Source: Methanobacteriota archaeon (GTDB taxonomy: Archaea > Thermoplasmatota > Poseidoniia > Poseidoniales > Thalassarchaeaceae). Taken from it: 60,461 nucleotides of DNA. Position 1 is the first letter of the stretch, and every line of letters starts with the position of its first letter. The position numbers were made by a program, and so were the translations under genes. The stretch covers positions 1-60,461 of the forward strand of contig WTHQ01000025.1 in NCBI GenBank assembly GCA_011523055.1, written 5' to 3'. The notes beneath the pieces are model-generated. The model worked only from the letters and a program-made list of their open reading frames with translations, made no database searches and was not told the DNA's origin. Below, in pieces: positions 1 to 9,062 of this stretch.

Positions 1-2
1 AT

Positions 3-353
3 CCGTCAGCCGATGACAATGTGATCATGACTGCCATTCAGGCCAATGAGTTCGCGATCGGCTTCCTCGGCTTCGCGTACGTCAGGGAGAACGTAGACAA
101 GGTCAACACCGTTGCCATCGACCATGGTAACGGTGCAGTCGAACCGTCACTCGAGACGGTCGCTGATTATCCGATGGCCAGGCCGCTGCACATCTACACT
201 GACGCGAATGCTGACAACTCGGAAGCGGTTAACGGCTACCTGGCCTTCGCTCTCTCTGATGAGGGCCAAGATGTCTGCGATGAAGTGGGATACGTAAGGG
301 TAGACTTGGTCGACGCAAACCTACTGTCACTCCAACGAATGGCGTTGGCCTGA
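3..353 (+). CDS. pstS: Phosphate ABC transporter substrate-binding protein PstS (C-terminal part, 5' end outside window)
   Basis: The reading frame is open through the first base of the window, so this is the last ~116 codons of a longer gene rather than a gene starting at the GTG at 21. The tail reads like the end of PstS: the segment around AIGFLGFAYVREN followed by a Pro-Ser-x-Glu-Thr-Val motif, then the 'ARPLHIYTDA' strand and the closing region before the stop. PstS captures phosphate outside the membrane and delivers it to the permease. The fused permease, ATPase and PhoU follow at once on the same strand, which supports the assignment. A signal or anchor cannot be judged because the N-terminus is missing. 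Confidence 0.85.
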   Translation, partial: PSADDNVIMTAIQANEFAIGFLGFAYVRENVDKVNTVAIDHGNGAVEPSLETVADYPMARPLHIYTDANADNSEAVNGYLAFALSDEGQDVCDEVGYVRVDLVDANLLSLQRMALA

Positions 354-360
354 GAAGTGA

Positions 361-2238
361 TTGATGATGGAGGACTCAGCCCATCACTTCTTGGATGGGC
401 GAGTCCCCCGCAACAGGTTCACCTACGGTGCGCTGTTCTCGGCAGCCTCACTGTCGGTCATTGCTAGCGCTCTGATAATCTACACGCTAGCATCTGGGAC
501 CGTCCGCTTCTTCGACTACGGGGAAGCCAATCTCGCCGAGTTCTTAACGGGGACAAATTGGCTACCAAATGGTCGAAACCCTAGCTTCGGCATATGGCCA
601 TTGCTATCCGGAACGGCCCTAATCGCGATTGGCTCCCTTGCCATATCCATACCACTGGGGGTTGCAGCCGCCCTACACCTGGGAGAATTCGCGTCTCCTC
701 GATCAAGGAGGGTCCTCAAGCCGATCGTTGAGGTGCTATCTGGAATCCCCTCCGTTGTGCACGGCTTCTTCGCATTGCTTGTGATCAGCCCGTTCATGCA
801 GCGGACGATCGGGGCCGACTACTTTAACGCAGCAAGTGCGATCATCGTAGTCGCTGCGATGATCCTTCCAATCATCGTTTCAATATCGGATGATGCGATT
901 AGGGCCGTCCCCCGTGAGATAAAGGAGGCCGCCTTGGGACTTGGGGCAACTCGATGGGAGATGGCTACCAGGGTCGTGCTGCCATCCGCTCGTTCTGGGA
1001 TAGTGGCAGCGATTCTACTTGCATTGGCGCGTGCAGTTGGGGAAACAATGGCAGTGACAATGGCCGCGGGGTCAGTTGCTGCATTGCACTTCGACCCCAG
1101 ACTGGAGGTCCAAACCCTGACCGCTTACATTGCACAGGTCGCAACAGGCGACATTCCCCCAGGTCCAGCGACAGAGGCAGGTTTCGCGGTGGGCGCTACG
1201 TTGTTTGTCTTGACATACACCGTCAACATACTGGCGGTTGGGGCAACAAGGAAGAGATTGGGCGTGAAGAGGAAGGGGGTCGCAGGCCGTGTTTCGAATC
1301 TGATAAAAAGTGGAATAGCTTCTATCAATGGGATCTGGCCGACTCAAGGAAGATTGAATGTCCAGGCTGATCCGTTCTTACCGTCCAGGTATGACATCTA
1401 CCGGAGACGCAAAGAGAAGTTCTCTAGATTGGTTATCTCAAGTAGCCTGTTCGTGGGATTGGCATTCCTATTGGTTCTACTGCAGACGATACTTGAGACT
1501 GGCCTTGCCGGAATCGATTTCGATTTCCTCACGGATTTCCCCTCAGCGAGGCCGGAGAATGCGGGCATTGGTCCCACCATCTGGGGATCACTATGGTTGA
1601 TCACCCTCACGATGCTCTTCGCACTTCCGGCAGGAATCGGTGCAGCAGTCTATCTCACGGAATTGGCCCCAGTTGGGTTATTGAATCAGTTTCTGAGGAG
1701 AACCCTCCAGAACTTAGCAGCGGTACCGTCCATAATTTTCGGACTCGTGGGACTCTACGTTTTCAGCAGGATGTTCGGCTTCGGGCTCAGTTTGCTCACG
1801 GGTTCCCTGACCCTTGCGATGATGGTCCTGCCCATGATCGTCGTCACCACGGAGGAGGCCCTTTTGGCAGTCCCCAAGTCATTCAGAGACGCAGCATTGG
1901 GAGTAGGGGCGACCCGATGGCAGGCTGTTAGGCACCATGTCCTCCCGAATGCTATTCCGGGGATAGCAACTGGGGCCATCCTGTCCGTCGCAAGAGCACT
2001 GGGGGAGACCGCCCCGATCTTATTTGTGGCCAGTCTATTCTCAAAGACCGCACCGACTGGAATAATGGATGGGTTCCTAGCCCTTCCCATACAGATCTTC
2101 TTCTGGACGAGGCATCCGAAGGAATCTTTCCACGACCTCGCTGCAAGTACTATCCTAGTTCTGTTGTTGCTACTACTAATTTTGAATTTCATCGCTATCT
2201 TCATCAGAAACAGAGCGGAATCGAGGAGGACATGGTAA
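361..2238 (+). CDS. pstCA: Fused phosphate ABC transporter permease PstC-PstA
   Basis: At 625 residues this is about twice a normal PstC or PstA. The N-terminal half (about residues 15-300) is PstC-like, with several membrane segments and the ABC-permease EAA-type loop '[15 protein letters not shown]'. After a hydrophilic linker (about 300-355) a second set of helices matches PstA, with its own loop '[23 protein letters not shown]'-like region (about residues 513-535). A single polypeptide therefore supplies both membrane subunits of the phosphate channel. The TTG at 361 is followed by two ATGs, and the true start may be 364 or 367. The stop overlaps the pstB start. The fusion is unbroken, with no frameshift seen. 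Confidence 0.9.
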   Translation: MMMEDSAHHFLDGRVPRNRFTYGALFSAASLSVIASALIIYTLASGTVRFFDYGEANLAEFLTGTNWLPNGRNPSFGIWPLLSGTALIAIGSLAISIPLGVAAALHLGEFASPRSRRVLKPIVEVLSGIPSVVHGFFALLVISPFMQRTIGADYFNAASAIIVVAAMILPIIVSISDDAIRAVPREIKEAALGLGATRWEMATRVVLPSARSGIVAAILLALARAVGETMAVTMAAGSVAALHFDPRLEVQTLTAYIAQVATGDIPPGPATEAGFAVGATLFVLTYTVNILAVGATRKRLGVKRKGVAGRVSNLIKSGIASINGIWPTQGRLNVQADPFLPSRYDIYRRRKEKFSRLVISSSLFVGLAFLLVLLQTILETGLAGIDFDFLTDFPSARPENAGIGPTIWGSLWLITLTMLFALPAGIGAAVYLTELAPVGLLNQFLRRTLQNLAAVPSIIFGLVGLYVFSRMFGFGLSLLTGSLTLAMMVLPMIVVTTEEALLAVPKSFRDAALGVGATRWQAVRHHVLPNAIPGIATGAILSVARALGETAPILFVASLFSKTAPTGIMDGFLALPIQIFFWTRHPKESFHDLAASTILVLLLLLLILNFIAIFIRNRAESRRTW

Positions 2239-3002
2239 TGGCAGAGAAAGAAGGTGTTATCCGGGTAAAAGATTTGACTGTAAAATACGGCCAAAAACCG
2301 GCTATATCCTCAGTAGATCTGGATGTGAAAGAGGCTGGAGTAACCGCATTCATAGGGCCATCTGGTTGTGGAAAGAGCACCCTGCTCAGGGCTTTCAACA
2401 GGATGAACGATGAGATACCCACCTGCTCCATGTCTGGTCAGATTGAATGGAGGGGCAAGAATCTATTGTCAGATGACATCGATCCAGTCTTGCTCAGGAG
2501 GGCTGTGTCAATGGTTTTCCAAAAGGCGAACGTATTTCCGACATCCATCTATGAGAATGTGGCTTTCGGCCTCAGAATTCAAGGGTTGAAGGACAAGACC
2601 GAGTTGGATGCAATCATTGAGGAAAGCCTCAACGACGCCTTTCTCTGGGATGAGGTCAAAGATAGGATGGAAGAGGACGCTTATTCCTTGTCAGGTGGTC
2701 AACAACAGAGATTATGCATTGCTAGAGCCCTCGCGACGAAACCCTCAATTCTACTCATGGATGAACCAACATCCGCCTTAGATCCAATTGCGACTGCGAA
2801 GATCGAGGAGTTAATTCAGGTCATAAAAGAAAAGGTGACCGTGATAATAGTCACCCATTCAATGAGCCAAGCTGCTAGGATTTCTGATCAAACAGCGTTC
2901 CTCTATCTGGGGGAGTTGATCGAAGCCGGACCAACGAAGAAGATCTTCAGCGAGCCAGAGAAGGAACTCACTGGCCAGTACATAACAGGACGATTTGGGT
3001 AG
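2232..3002 (+). CDS. pstB: Phosphate ABC transporter ATP-binding protein PstB
   Basis: The 256-residue length is typical of PstB, the ATPase that powers phosphate import. Walker A is GPSGCGKST (residues 42-50), the ABC signature LSGGQQQRL lies near 153-161, and Walker B LLMDEPTS near 174-181 is followed by the H-loop in VTHSMSQA. The 'RAFNRMND' stretch after Walker A is characteristic of PstB. The start ATG at 2232 overlaps the end of the permease gene by 7 bases; a second ATG lies at 2238. PhoU follows 8 bases downstream, so the four genes form one operon. Confidence 0.95.
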   Translation: MVMAEKEGVIRVKDLTVKYGQKPAISSVDLDVKEAGVTAFIGPSGCGKSTLLRAFNRMNDEIPTCSMSGQIEWRGKNLLSDDIDPVLLRRAVSMVFQKANVFPTSIYENVAFGLRIQGLKDKTELDAIIEESLNDAFLWDEVKDRMEEDAYSLSGGQQQRLCIARALATKPSILLMDEPTSALDPIATAKIEELIQVIKEKVTVIIVTHSMSQAARISDQTAFLYLGELIEAGPTKKIFSEPEKELTGQYITGRFG

Positions 3003-3010
3003 GTGAAAGT

Positions 3011-3691
3011 ATGGCTCCAGTAAGGACGGGATTAGACGAAAGATTGGAACAACTCCAAAGTCAGCTTGTAGATGATCTTGACGAAGTTCGGAGAATATAC
3101 GCTTTGTCCATCGCATCGTTGGTTAAATTGGATGTCGGCAACGTAGATGAGGTAATTAAAGCACGAGATCAAGCGAGGAAAATATCCTGGGAAAGGACGG
3201 GCGACATTCTGTTGGTGCTTTCCTTGAACCAGCCAATGATGGGTGATCTGAGAATGATATCTACAATTTTGAGGGGTGCTGACACTGTTGAGCGAGCGAA
3301 TCGCCATGCTAGGGATATCTCTATGATTTCACAATATCTTGTAGATGAGGTTGGTATTGGTCGAATACCAGAAACTCTGTCCGATTTAATCCAGAAAATG
3401 GCTGACTCTCTGGACAGAGTAATCCATGTAATCGCAGAATCAGTGAATGACGGTGCTGAAACTGACATCGAAGATCTATCAGGCAGGTGGGATGACATAT
3501 CCCAAATCTGGGAGTCCTGCCAAGAGGTCATATCATCTACACCAGGAAAGGACATTGGTAGCAAGGCTGGCAGACTAAACCTGTTCAAGGCGATATCAAG
3601 AATCGAACGCACAGGATACAACTTCATCCGTTTCGCAAGTTATTGGCATCACGCTCTCAAAAATGAGTGGATTTCGATCGGGAAACAATAA
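3011..3691 (+). CDS. phoU: Phosphate uptake regulator PhoU
   Basis: This is a 226-residue, highly helical protein of normal PhoU length. It has the two PhoU three-helix repeats: the first around 'RILVLSLNQPMMGDLRMI'-like text (about residues 64-85), with E/D-x3-D/R metal-site residues such as ERANRHARD, and the second in the C-terminal half around RIERTGYNFIRFA. PhoU restrains the Pst transporter and phosphate signalling. It is the last gene of the pst operon and is separated from pstB by 8 bases, with GGTGA just upstream of the ATG. No histidine kinase partner gene is in the window. Confidence 0.9.
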   Translation: MAPVRTGLDERLEQLQSQLVDDLDEVRRIYALSIASLVKLDVGNVDEVIKARDQARKISWERTGDILLVLSLNQPMMGDLRMISTILRGADTVERANRHARDISMISQYLVDEVGIGRIPETLSDLIQKMADSLDRVIHVIAESVNDGAETDIEDLSGRWDDISQIWESCQEVISSTPGKDIGSKAGRLNLFKAISRIERTGYNFIRFASYWHHALKNEWISIGKQ

Positions 3692-3734
3692 ATCCTGGGC
3701 AGAATCTCTAAAATCGTGCGTACAGAACCATCAA

Positions 3735-3810
3735 TGGTGGGCTCGGCAGGAATTGAACCTGCGATCTTCGCCATGTGAAGGCGACGTCATAACCCCTAGA
3801 CCACGAGCCC
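3735..3810 (-). tRNA. tRNA-Val(CAC) with encoded CCA
   Basis: The reverse complement folds as a cloverleaf: acceptor GGGCTCG/CGAGCCC, anticodon stem TCGCC/GGCGA around the loop TTCACAT (anticodon CAC), and T-arm GCAGG TTCAATT CCTGC. The mature body is 3738-3810 and the genome encodes the 3' CCA (3735-3737). Its body is nearly the same as that of the tRNA-Val at 41339, which differs mainly in the anticodon arm and outer stem. Confidence 0.95.
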
Positions 3811-3896
3811 TATGGGCTGCGTAGGAAAGGCAACGGATTTAGATTGATGCGTTGCATCATCGACCCACTCATCTGAAATAGGGATTTCACACTCGT

Positions 3897-5360
3897 ATGA
3901 GCGTGAATATCGATCTGTCGGTTCTGAGGGAGAGGACAACATGGTCCGCAGCTATCCTGTCCGCAGTCCTTTTTTCCGGGATATCGCTGGTAGGGCTGTC
4001 AGCCTTCGACTTGGCTGGCGATCAAATCGGATCTGGAGGAGATGTCAGGCCAATACCCAGGTTGGTCTACGAGTCACTCGAGCGCGACGGCATCGAGACC
4101 GAGGTCATGAACGAAGACGGCCTGATAGACACATCTCGACTTGAAGGCAAGATCATGATCATCGACATGATGGCCCATGACTGCTCGAGCTGCCATGCCG
4201 TCCAGTACCACCTCGAGGAGAAGATGCAGTATTGGGATTCCCTTGTCGGCGAGAGGGAACTGGTGATCCTCGGGTATGGGTCGTGGTATGATGAGTCGAT
4301 CGAGTACCTCAATCAATCCGATGGCGAGTACACCGTCCCACAGTATCCGACTGGGCTAGGGTCCCCCCAATCGGCGATTCTGGAAAACGGGACTCTCGGG
4401 GACCCGGTGAGGTACCTCACCCCAGGGGGGACCGGAAGCATCCCCGTCGTTATCCTGGTCGACCACGAGGGCTACATCCTTGCAAGGGAGATCACAGGGA
4501 TTCCGCTTGATGGCTGGTCATCATTTGACTCATCGGTCGAAATCGCGCTCACTGGAACGGACGAGGACATAGTGGCGATGAGGGGAATAGGCGTCTCAGA
4601 GGTAAATACGTCTCTCCCATCCCTCTTTTTCCTTGGGGCCATGCTCTCAATTCTCGTGTTCTTCTCACCTTGCGCCTTTCCTGTGCTTCCTAGCTTCATC
4701 GGATTCCAAATGTCCATGGCAACCTCCCTTGATGATCTGGCGGGGGATGGCGAGTCGGAGGCAAAGGCACCACTCCCCCCTCTGTTGGGGCTCGCCTCAG
4801 GAACTGGAATGGTCACGTTCTTCGCGGCCATAGGGGCGATCGCCGCCATGATGGGCGCCAAATTCGCTGACTGGGGCGTTATCTGGTGGATCGCCCTCTT
4901 GATCGCGTGTAGCCTGTTCGTTCTTGGTACCCTCAATCTACTTGGATGGTCAAGCAATCTGTTTAGTGCCTTCCAGAGGTGGCTCGACAGGAGAATAGGC
5001 AGGCGAAGCTCCTCGGACCTCCCTAGGCCGATGAGGGACATGTTCCTCTATGGAGCTGGCTATGCGGCCGCGAGCATCGACTGCACCGCCATCGCAGTGA
5101 TCCCCTTCGTGGTTTACCTCGGAGGAATGGGACTGAATTCCGTTTTGGCAGGGCTCATTGGCCTAACCTTCGGCTTGATGCTGTTGATGGTGTCCGTCGT
5201 CTCCATGGTGGGGTACGGCAGAGGGGCCTTCGCGAATCGCATAAGCAAGTACACCAATGGGGTAAAGCTCGTTGGGGCATGGATGATGATCTACGCGGGG
5301 ATCGTGTTGACCATCTACCTCAATCGGCCAGACGTCATACTGTCCGTCCTAGAGATATGA
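3897..5360 (+). CDS. Thioredoxin-like domain fused to a CcdA/DsbD-type membrane electron conduit
   Basis: The 487-residue protein has an N-terminal membrane anchor (about 17-40), a thioredoxin-fold domain (about 50-215) with a CSSC redox pair at C96/C99, and a C-terminal block of about six helices of the CcdA/DsbD family (about 240-485). The two conserved membrane cysteines are visible as SPCAFP (C259) and SIDCTA (C396). CcdA-type proteins carry reducing power across the membrane, here presumably to the attached extracytoplasmic thioredoxin domain, for cytochrome c maturation or disulfide reduction. The order (thioredoxin first, membrane part second) is the reverse of the DsbD beta-gamma arrangement. 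It is a single gene with no obvious partner. Confidence 0.8.
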   Translation: MSVNIDLSVLRERTTWSAAILSAVLFSGISLVGLSAFDLAGDQIGSGGDVRPIPRLVYESLERDGIETEVMNEDGLIDTSRLEGKIMIIDMMAHDCSSCHAVQYHLEEKMQYWDSLVGERELVILGYGSWYDESIEYLNQSDGEYTVPQYPTGLGSPQSAILENGTLGDPVRYLTPGGTGSIPVVILVDHEGYILAREITGIPLDGWSSFDSSVEIALTGTDEDIVAMRGIGVSEVNTSLPSLFFLGAMLSILVFFSPCAFPVLPSFIGFQMSMATSLDDLAGDGESEAKAPLPPLLGLASGTGMVTFFAAIGAIAAMMGAKFADWGVIWWIALLIACSLFVLGTLNLLGWSSNLFSAFQRWLDRRIGRRSSSDLPRPMRDMFLYGAGYAAASIDCTAIAVIPFVVYLGGMGLNSVLAGLIGLTFGLMLLMVSVVSMVGYGRGAFANRISKYTNGVKLVGAWMMIYAGIVLTIYLNRPDVILSVLEI

Positions 5361-5386
5361 TTCCGAAGTAGTAATGATCCCGCGGG

Positions 5387-6091
5387 TCATAAGAGGGACT
5401 CCAGTAAGCTCGAGGCACCTATCCTAAGTCTCTTTGATTCGATAATATCGGGGTCTACGGACCTAACCTCGTCCAATAGACCATTCAGCCCATCCAGATC
5501 GCGTATGCCCCCTGAGAGCTTCAATCCAGGCCTCTCTCCGGTCGTAACCTCGTGCCTCTTGATTTCCTCGGATACCCATCTCGCAGCGTCCCTGCTGCAT
5601 TTTCCGCGCTTTCCTGTCCCGGTCTTGACAAAGTCCGCTCCAGACATTAACGCCATCCTAGCCGCCCCACGCACCCCCCTTTCGTTCAGAATGGGTGTTT
5701 CGATAATTACCTTCAGAGTGCGCCCGCTGGTCGCGAGCCGAATGCCATTCAGGACCATCATCGACGCCTCAAATCCGATGTGTGGCTCCAAAACCAAGTC
5801 GACCTCATCCGCGCCCTCGTCAATGGCATCCCGTATGGGCCCGAGGTATCGGTCCAAGTCCGGGGAACCCTTTGGGAAGGGCCCCGCGACGACAGCGATC
5901 CTCGTTTGAGGTGTCGCAGCCTGCCTTGCAAGCTTCGCATGTTTTGAGAGCACACAAACCGCGGCAGCACCATGCTCTACCGCGAGATCGACAACCCGGT
6001 TAATGTCACTCTCCGAAGCGCCCTCATCCAGCAGAGTGATGTCAAGCAATCCCAGTAGGTCCGGGCGTCTCACAGCTTTCCGTGTAGGCAC
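5387..6091 (-). CDS. deoC: Deoxyribose-phosphate aldolase
   Basis: The 234-residue protein is of usual DeoC length. The N-terminal LLDITLLDEGASESD segment corresponds to the DeoC 'DxTLL' strand, and the 'GADFVKTGTGKRG' motif carries the Schiff-base lysine. The enzyme reversibly cleaves 2-deoxyribose 5-phosphate to glyceraldehyde 3-phosphate and acetaldehyde in deoxynucleoside breakdown. The start is a GTG at 6091, 18 bases after the serC stop on the same strand, so the two are probably co-transcribed. The second conserved aldolase strand is divergent (DLVLEPHIGF), so exact substrate use is less certain than the family. Confidence 0.85.
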   Translation of the reverse strand: MPTRKAVRRPDLLGLLDITLLDEGASESDINRVVDLAVEHGAAAVCVLSKHAKLARQAATPQTRIAVVAGPFPKGSPDLDRYLGPIRDAIDEGADEVDLVLEPHIGFEASMMVLNGIRLATSGRTLKVIIETPILNERGVRGAARMALMSGADFVKTGTGKRGKCSRDAARWVSEEIKRHEVTTGERPGLKLSGGIRDLDGLNGLLDEVRSVDPDIIESKRLRIGASSLLESLL

Positions 6092-6109
6092 GAGCGTATG
6101 AATGGCCCC

Positions 6110-7192
6110 TCAGGAGTGCCTGGCCTCGAAGTCACGCATGAATCCGACGAGCCTCTCCACGCTACCTAGCTCGAGCCCATTGTACATGCTGGCCCTGATG
6201 CCACCCACGATCCTATGCCCCCTCAATCCCTTCAGCCCCAACTCCTCTGCCTCGTTGATGAAAGGCTCCAACAATGACTCGTCGACCAACCTGAAAGTCG
6301 CATTCATTATCGATCGGGAGCCAACCTCCGCGTGTGGGGCCCAGAAGGGGCTTGAGTCGATCTCCGAGTAGATCAAAGCGGCCTTGTCCCTATTTCTCCG
6401 ATGGGCCCCCTCGACTCCTCCATTGGCGTCAATCCATCTCAAGACTTCCCTTAGCACGAATATCCCATAGGTGTTTGGTGTGTTGAACATGCTTCCCTTC
6501 TCCTTCTGGGTCCTGTAATCCAACATCGAGGGGAGGTTGGAATTCGCCTTCTCGATTGCCCAGGGTGAGAGGATGCACACAGTGACCCCGCTGGGCCCCA
6601 GATTCTTCTGGGCCCCAGCATAGATCACGTCGTGGGCCGCGACGTCCAGAGGGACCCCACAGATGTCAGAGCTCGCGTCAACCACGAGTGGCTTTCCTTG
6701 GGAATTTGGAACCTGCTTGAACTGGGTACCGTAGATCGTGTTGTTGGACGTGTAATGGACGTATACGGAATCCTCGGTGGGATGGTAATCGGATGCCGAG
6801 GGAACCATGCAAAATCCACCTCCCTCCCCATCCCAGATCGATGAGCCGCCCCTTATTTTATTCAGCTCCGTAAGTGCGTTTTGTGACCATTTCCCCGTCA
6901 CGATTACATCAGCGACCTCCCCCTCTGCAAGGAGGTTCAATGGGACCATGTGGAATTGAAGCGATGCCCCTCCTTGGAGCAGCAGGACAGTGTAGTCGGG
7001 AGGAATGCTAAGCAGGCTCCTCAACCGGGAGATAGCCTCATCGATCACTGACTGGAACGTCCCACTCCTGTGCGATGTCTCCATCAGTCCCAGTCCACTC
7101 CCCTCGAGATTGGCCAGTTGCTTCTTGCAGGACTCGACAACCTCCAGAGGCAACACCGCAGGGCCTGCGCCAAAGTTGTGGGCTCTTGGCAT
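6110..7192 (-). CDS. serC: Phosphoserine aminotransferase
   Basis: The protein opens with MPRAHNFGAGPAVLP, the family's N-terminal phosphate-binding signature, so the ATG at 7192 was chosen over an upstream in-frame start at 7264. The PLP lysine lies in YAGAQKNLGPSGV, and the C-terminus has the usual arginine-rich GLRGHRIVGGIRASMYNG. About 360 residues is the normal length. SerC converts 3-phosphohydroxypyruvate to phosphoserine using glutamate. A SerB-like phosphatase (43813-44484) and a SerK-like protein (39856-40269) elsewhere in the window could belong to the same serine metabolism. It is divergent from pdxT. Confidence 0.93.
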   Translation of the reverse strand: MPRAHNFGAGPAVLPLEVVESCKKQLANLEGSGLGLMETSHRSGTFQSVIDEAISRLRSLLSIPPDYTVLLLQGGASLQFHMVPLNLLAEGEVADVIVTGKWSQNALTELNKIRGGSSIWDGEGGGFCMVPSASDYHPTEDSVYVHYTSNNTIYGTQFKQVPNSQGKPLVVDASSDICGVPLDVAAHDVIYAGAQKNLGPSGVTVCILSPWAIEKANSNLPSMLDYRTQKEKGSMFNTPNTYGIFVLREVLRWIDANGGVEGAHRRNRDKAALIYSEIDSSPFWAPHAEVGSRSIMNATFRLVDESLLEPFINEAEELGLKGLRGHRIVGGIRASMYNGLELGSVERLVGFMRDFEARHS

Positions 7193-7279
7193 AGCAGCCC
7201 ATGAGGCGGATCGGATTTGAGAACATCGGATGCGAAGACGAGTGGTGAAGTTCATTTCCCCCATGCATCTGGTGAACTC

Positions 7280-7891
7280 GTGATCGAGATCGGACTTGTC
7301 ATGCTACAAGGGTCACGGCAAGCCCATGTGAAGGCCATCGAGTCCGCGGCTGAGAAGGCGGGCGTCCAGGTGAACATTAGGGAAGTGCGAACCCCAGGGG
7401 ACCTAATGGAACCTAAACTCCACGCCATGATTCTACCTGGTGGGGAATCAACCACAATGCGAAAGGTGGGGGGAAAGGATGGCACAGGAGTACTAGGCGA
7501 GATTTTCAAGATGCTCAGACACTGGCCCGACCTTCCAGTCCTAGCTACTTGCGCAGGCACGATCTTACTAGCGGACCCCCAGGATGAGGGCCCACCAATC
7601 ATCCAAGCCGCTGTCGATAGGAACGCCTGGGGGAGACAAATTGACTCATTCCTGGCGAGTGTTTCAATTCGAGGTGAGGTCGAGCAGACCCAGTGCGCAT
7701 TCATCAGGGCCCCTAGGTTCACGGAAGTCCCCCCAGGGCTCACCATCGCCTCCGTCGAGGGTGAGGCCGTCGGAGTGAGGGAGAGGAACGTGATCGCCCT
7801 CACATTCCACCCAGAATTGTCCAGAACGACTGTTTTCCATGAAATGCTTCTTGAGGCAGCTGCTGCGAACGACGATCAGGTGAATGCATGA
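7280..7891 (+). CDS. pdxT: Pyridoxal 5'-phosphate synthase glutaminase subunit PdxT
   Basis: This is a class-I glutaminase. It starts VIEIGLVMLQGSRQAHV, matching the PdxT N-terminus, has the oxyanion motif LPGGESTT, the nucleophile cysteine in LATCAGTILL and the His-Glu of the triad in TFHPEL near the end. It feeds ammonia to PdxS for vitamin B6 synthesis; pdxS is not in the window. The GTG at 7280 was preferred because upstream codons (open to a TTG at 7217) add residues not seen in the family. Its stop overlaps the radical SAM gene by ATGA. Confidence 0.9.
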   Translation: MIEIGLVMLQGSRQAHVKAIESAAEKAGVQVNIREVRTPGDLMEPKLHAMILPGGESTTMRKVGGKDGTGVLGEIFKMLRHWPDLPVLATCAGTILLADPQDEGPPIIQAAVDRNAWGRQIDSFLASVSIRGEVEQTQCAFIRAPRFTEVPPGLTIASVEGEAVGVRERNVIALTFHPELSRTTVFHEMLLEAAAANDDQVNA

Positions 7892-9048
7892 CCGTGACAT
7901 TCCGCCTACCAACGGTACCCACACTCTTCGACGCTCCGGTCATTGAGGAGTCAGAAGGCTGCATTCAATGTCAGATGGGTTCAAAGCTCGTACTTTTCAT
8001 CACAGGGAGGTGCCATTGGAAATGCGATTATTGCCCCCTCTCTGAAAACAGGCGGGAGGCAGAGGTCATGTTTGCCAACGAAAGGCCGTGCTCCACCTTC
8101 GAAGAGGTGATTGAGGAGGCTCGTGCCATGAGGGCAACGGGCGCCGGGATCACAGGGGGCGACCCACTGATGGACAGGGAGCACACGTTAGAGGGAATCA
8201 GGCGGCTCAGAGGGGAATTTGGACCATCGTTCCACATGCACATGTACACAAGCATTCCTTTCAATCCCGACTATGCTGTTGACTTCGCCGAAGCCGGGCT
8301 CGATGAGATCAGGTTCCACCTCCTGGACCTAGATGTCGATGCCTACAGGCAGGTCACATCCGCATGTACCAAAGCAGGGCTCGCCACTGGGATCGAGATC
8401 CCATGTGAGCCAGACCGCGCTGAGGACCTCTTCGCGATCATAGAAAAGATGAGGCAGATGGACGTCCAATTTCTGAACCTCAACGAGCTCGAGATAACGG
8501 TTGGCAACCACGGCAATATGGAAACCAGGGGATTCAACCTCTCCGACGAGATCACGGCTGGAGCCGCAGGGTCCTCTGAGTTGGCCGTTACCTTGAGAGA
8601 CAGGGTCGCTGCCGCATCGATCGGAGCCCCTGATCCGATGGACGGGGTGGTCAGAGAACCCTACGGATTCCACTTGAAGTTCTGCACCGCGGTCTACAAA
8701 GACGCCGGGCAGCTGAGAAGCAGGTTCCTTAGGAGGGGCGAGGCGACAATATCGCCCCATGAGATACTCACAGAGGATGGGACGCTGATCTTCGGGGCCA
8801 TCGAATGCGATCCTGACAGTTCAGAGGGCTTCATCAACGAAATCGTAGAGGAGACTGGCTTACCAAGGAGATTCCTCTACTATGATAGCGACCTAAGGAG
8901 GATCGAGTTGCCCCTCTCTACGGCCGAGGAGATATCGGAATACGTCGATGCGCCAGTCGCCTTCGTGGAGGTGCACCCCACGCATGAAAGGCTCGAGATG
9001 ACCACCGTATACCTAAACCACCCCAATCAAGAGGCCCCAGAGGAGTAA
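7888..9048 (+). CDS. Radical SAM protein (COG2108-like)
   Basis: The 386-residue protein has the radical-SAM cluster motif CHWKCDYC near residue 47 and the following glycine motif 'GAGITGGDPLMD', as in pyruvate-formate-lyase-activating-enzyme relatives grouped as COG2108. An additional early cysteine pair (GCIQCQMG) precedes the motif and may hold another metal or cluster. The reaction is unknown. It overlaps pdxT by 4 bases and is followed 14 bases later by an Fe-S nuclease gene, so the three are probably one transcript. The C-terminal third (about 270-386) is not a domain I recognise. Confidence 0.8.
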   Translation: MTVTFRLPTVPTLFDAPVIEESEGCIQCQMGSKLVLFITGRCHWKCDYCPLSENRREAEVMFANERPCSTFEEVIEEARAMRATGAGITGGDPLMDREHTLEGIRRLRGEFGPSFHMHMYTSIPFNPDYAVDFAEAGLDEIRFHLLDLDVDAYRQVTSACTKAGLATGIEIPCEPDRAEDLFAIIEKMRQMDVQFLNLNELEITVGNHGNMETRGFNLSDEITAGAAGSSELAVTLRDRVAAASIGAPDPMDGVVREPYGFHLKFCTAVYKDAGQLRSRFLRRGEATISPHEILTEDGTLIFGAIECDPDSSEGFINEIVEETGLPRRFLYYDSDLRRIELPLSTAEEISEYVDAPVAFVEVHPTHERLEMTTVYLNHPNQEAPEE

Positions 9049-9062
9049 GAGTGAGGTGAGCC

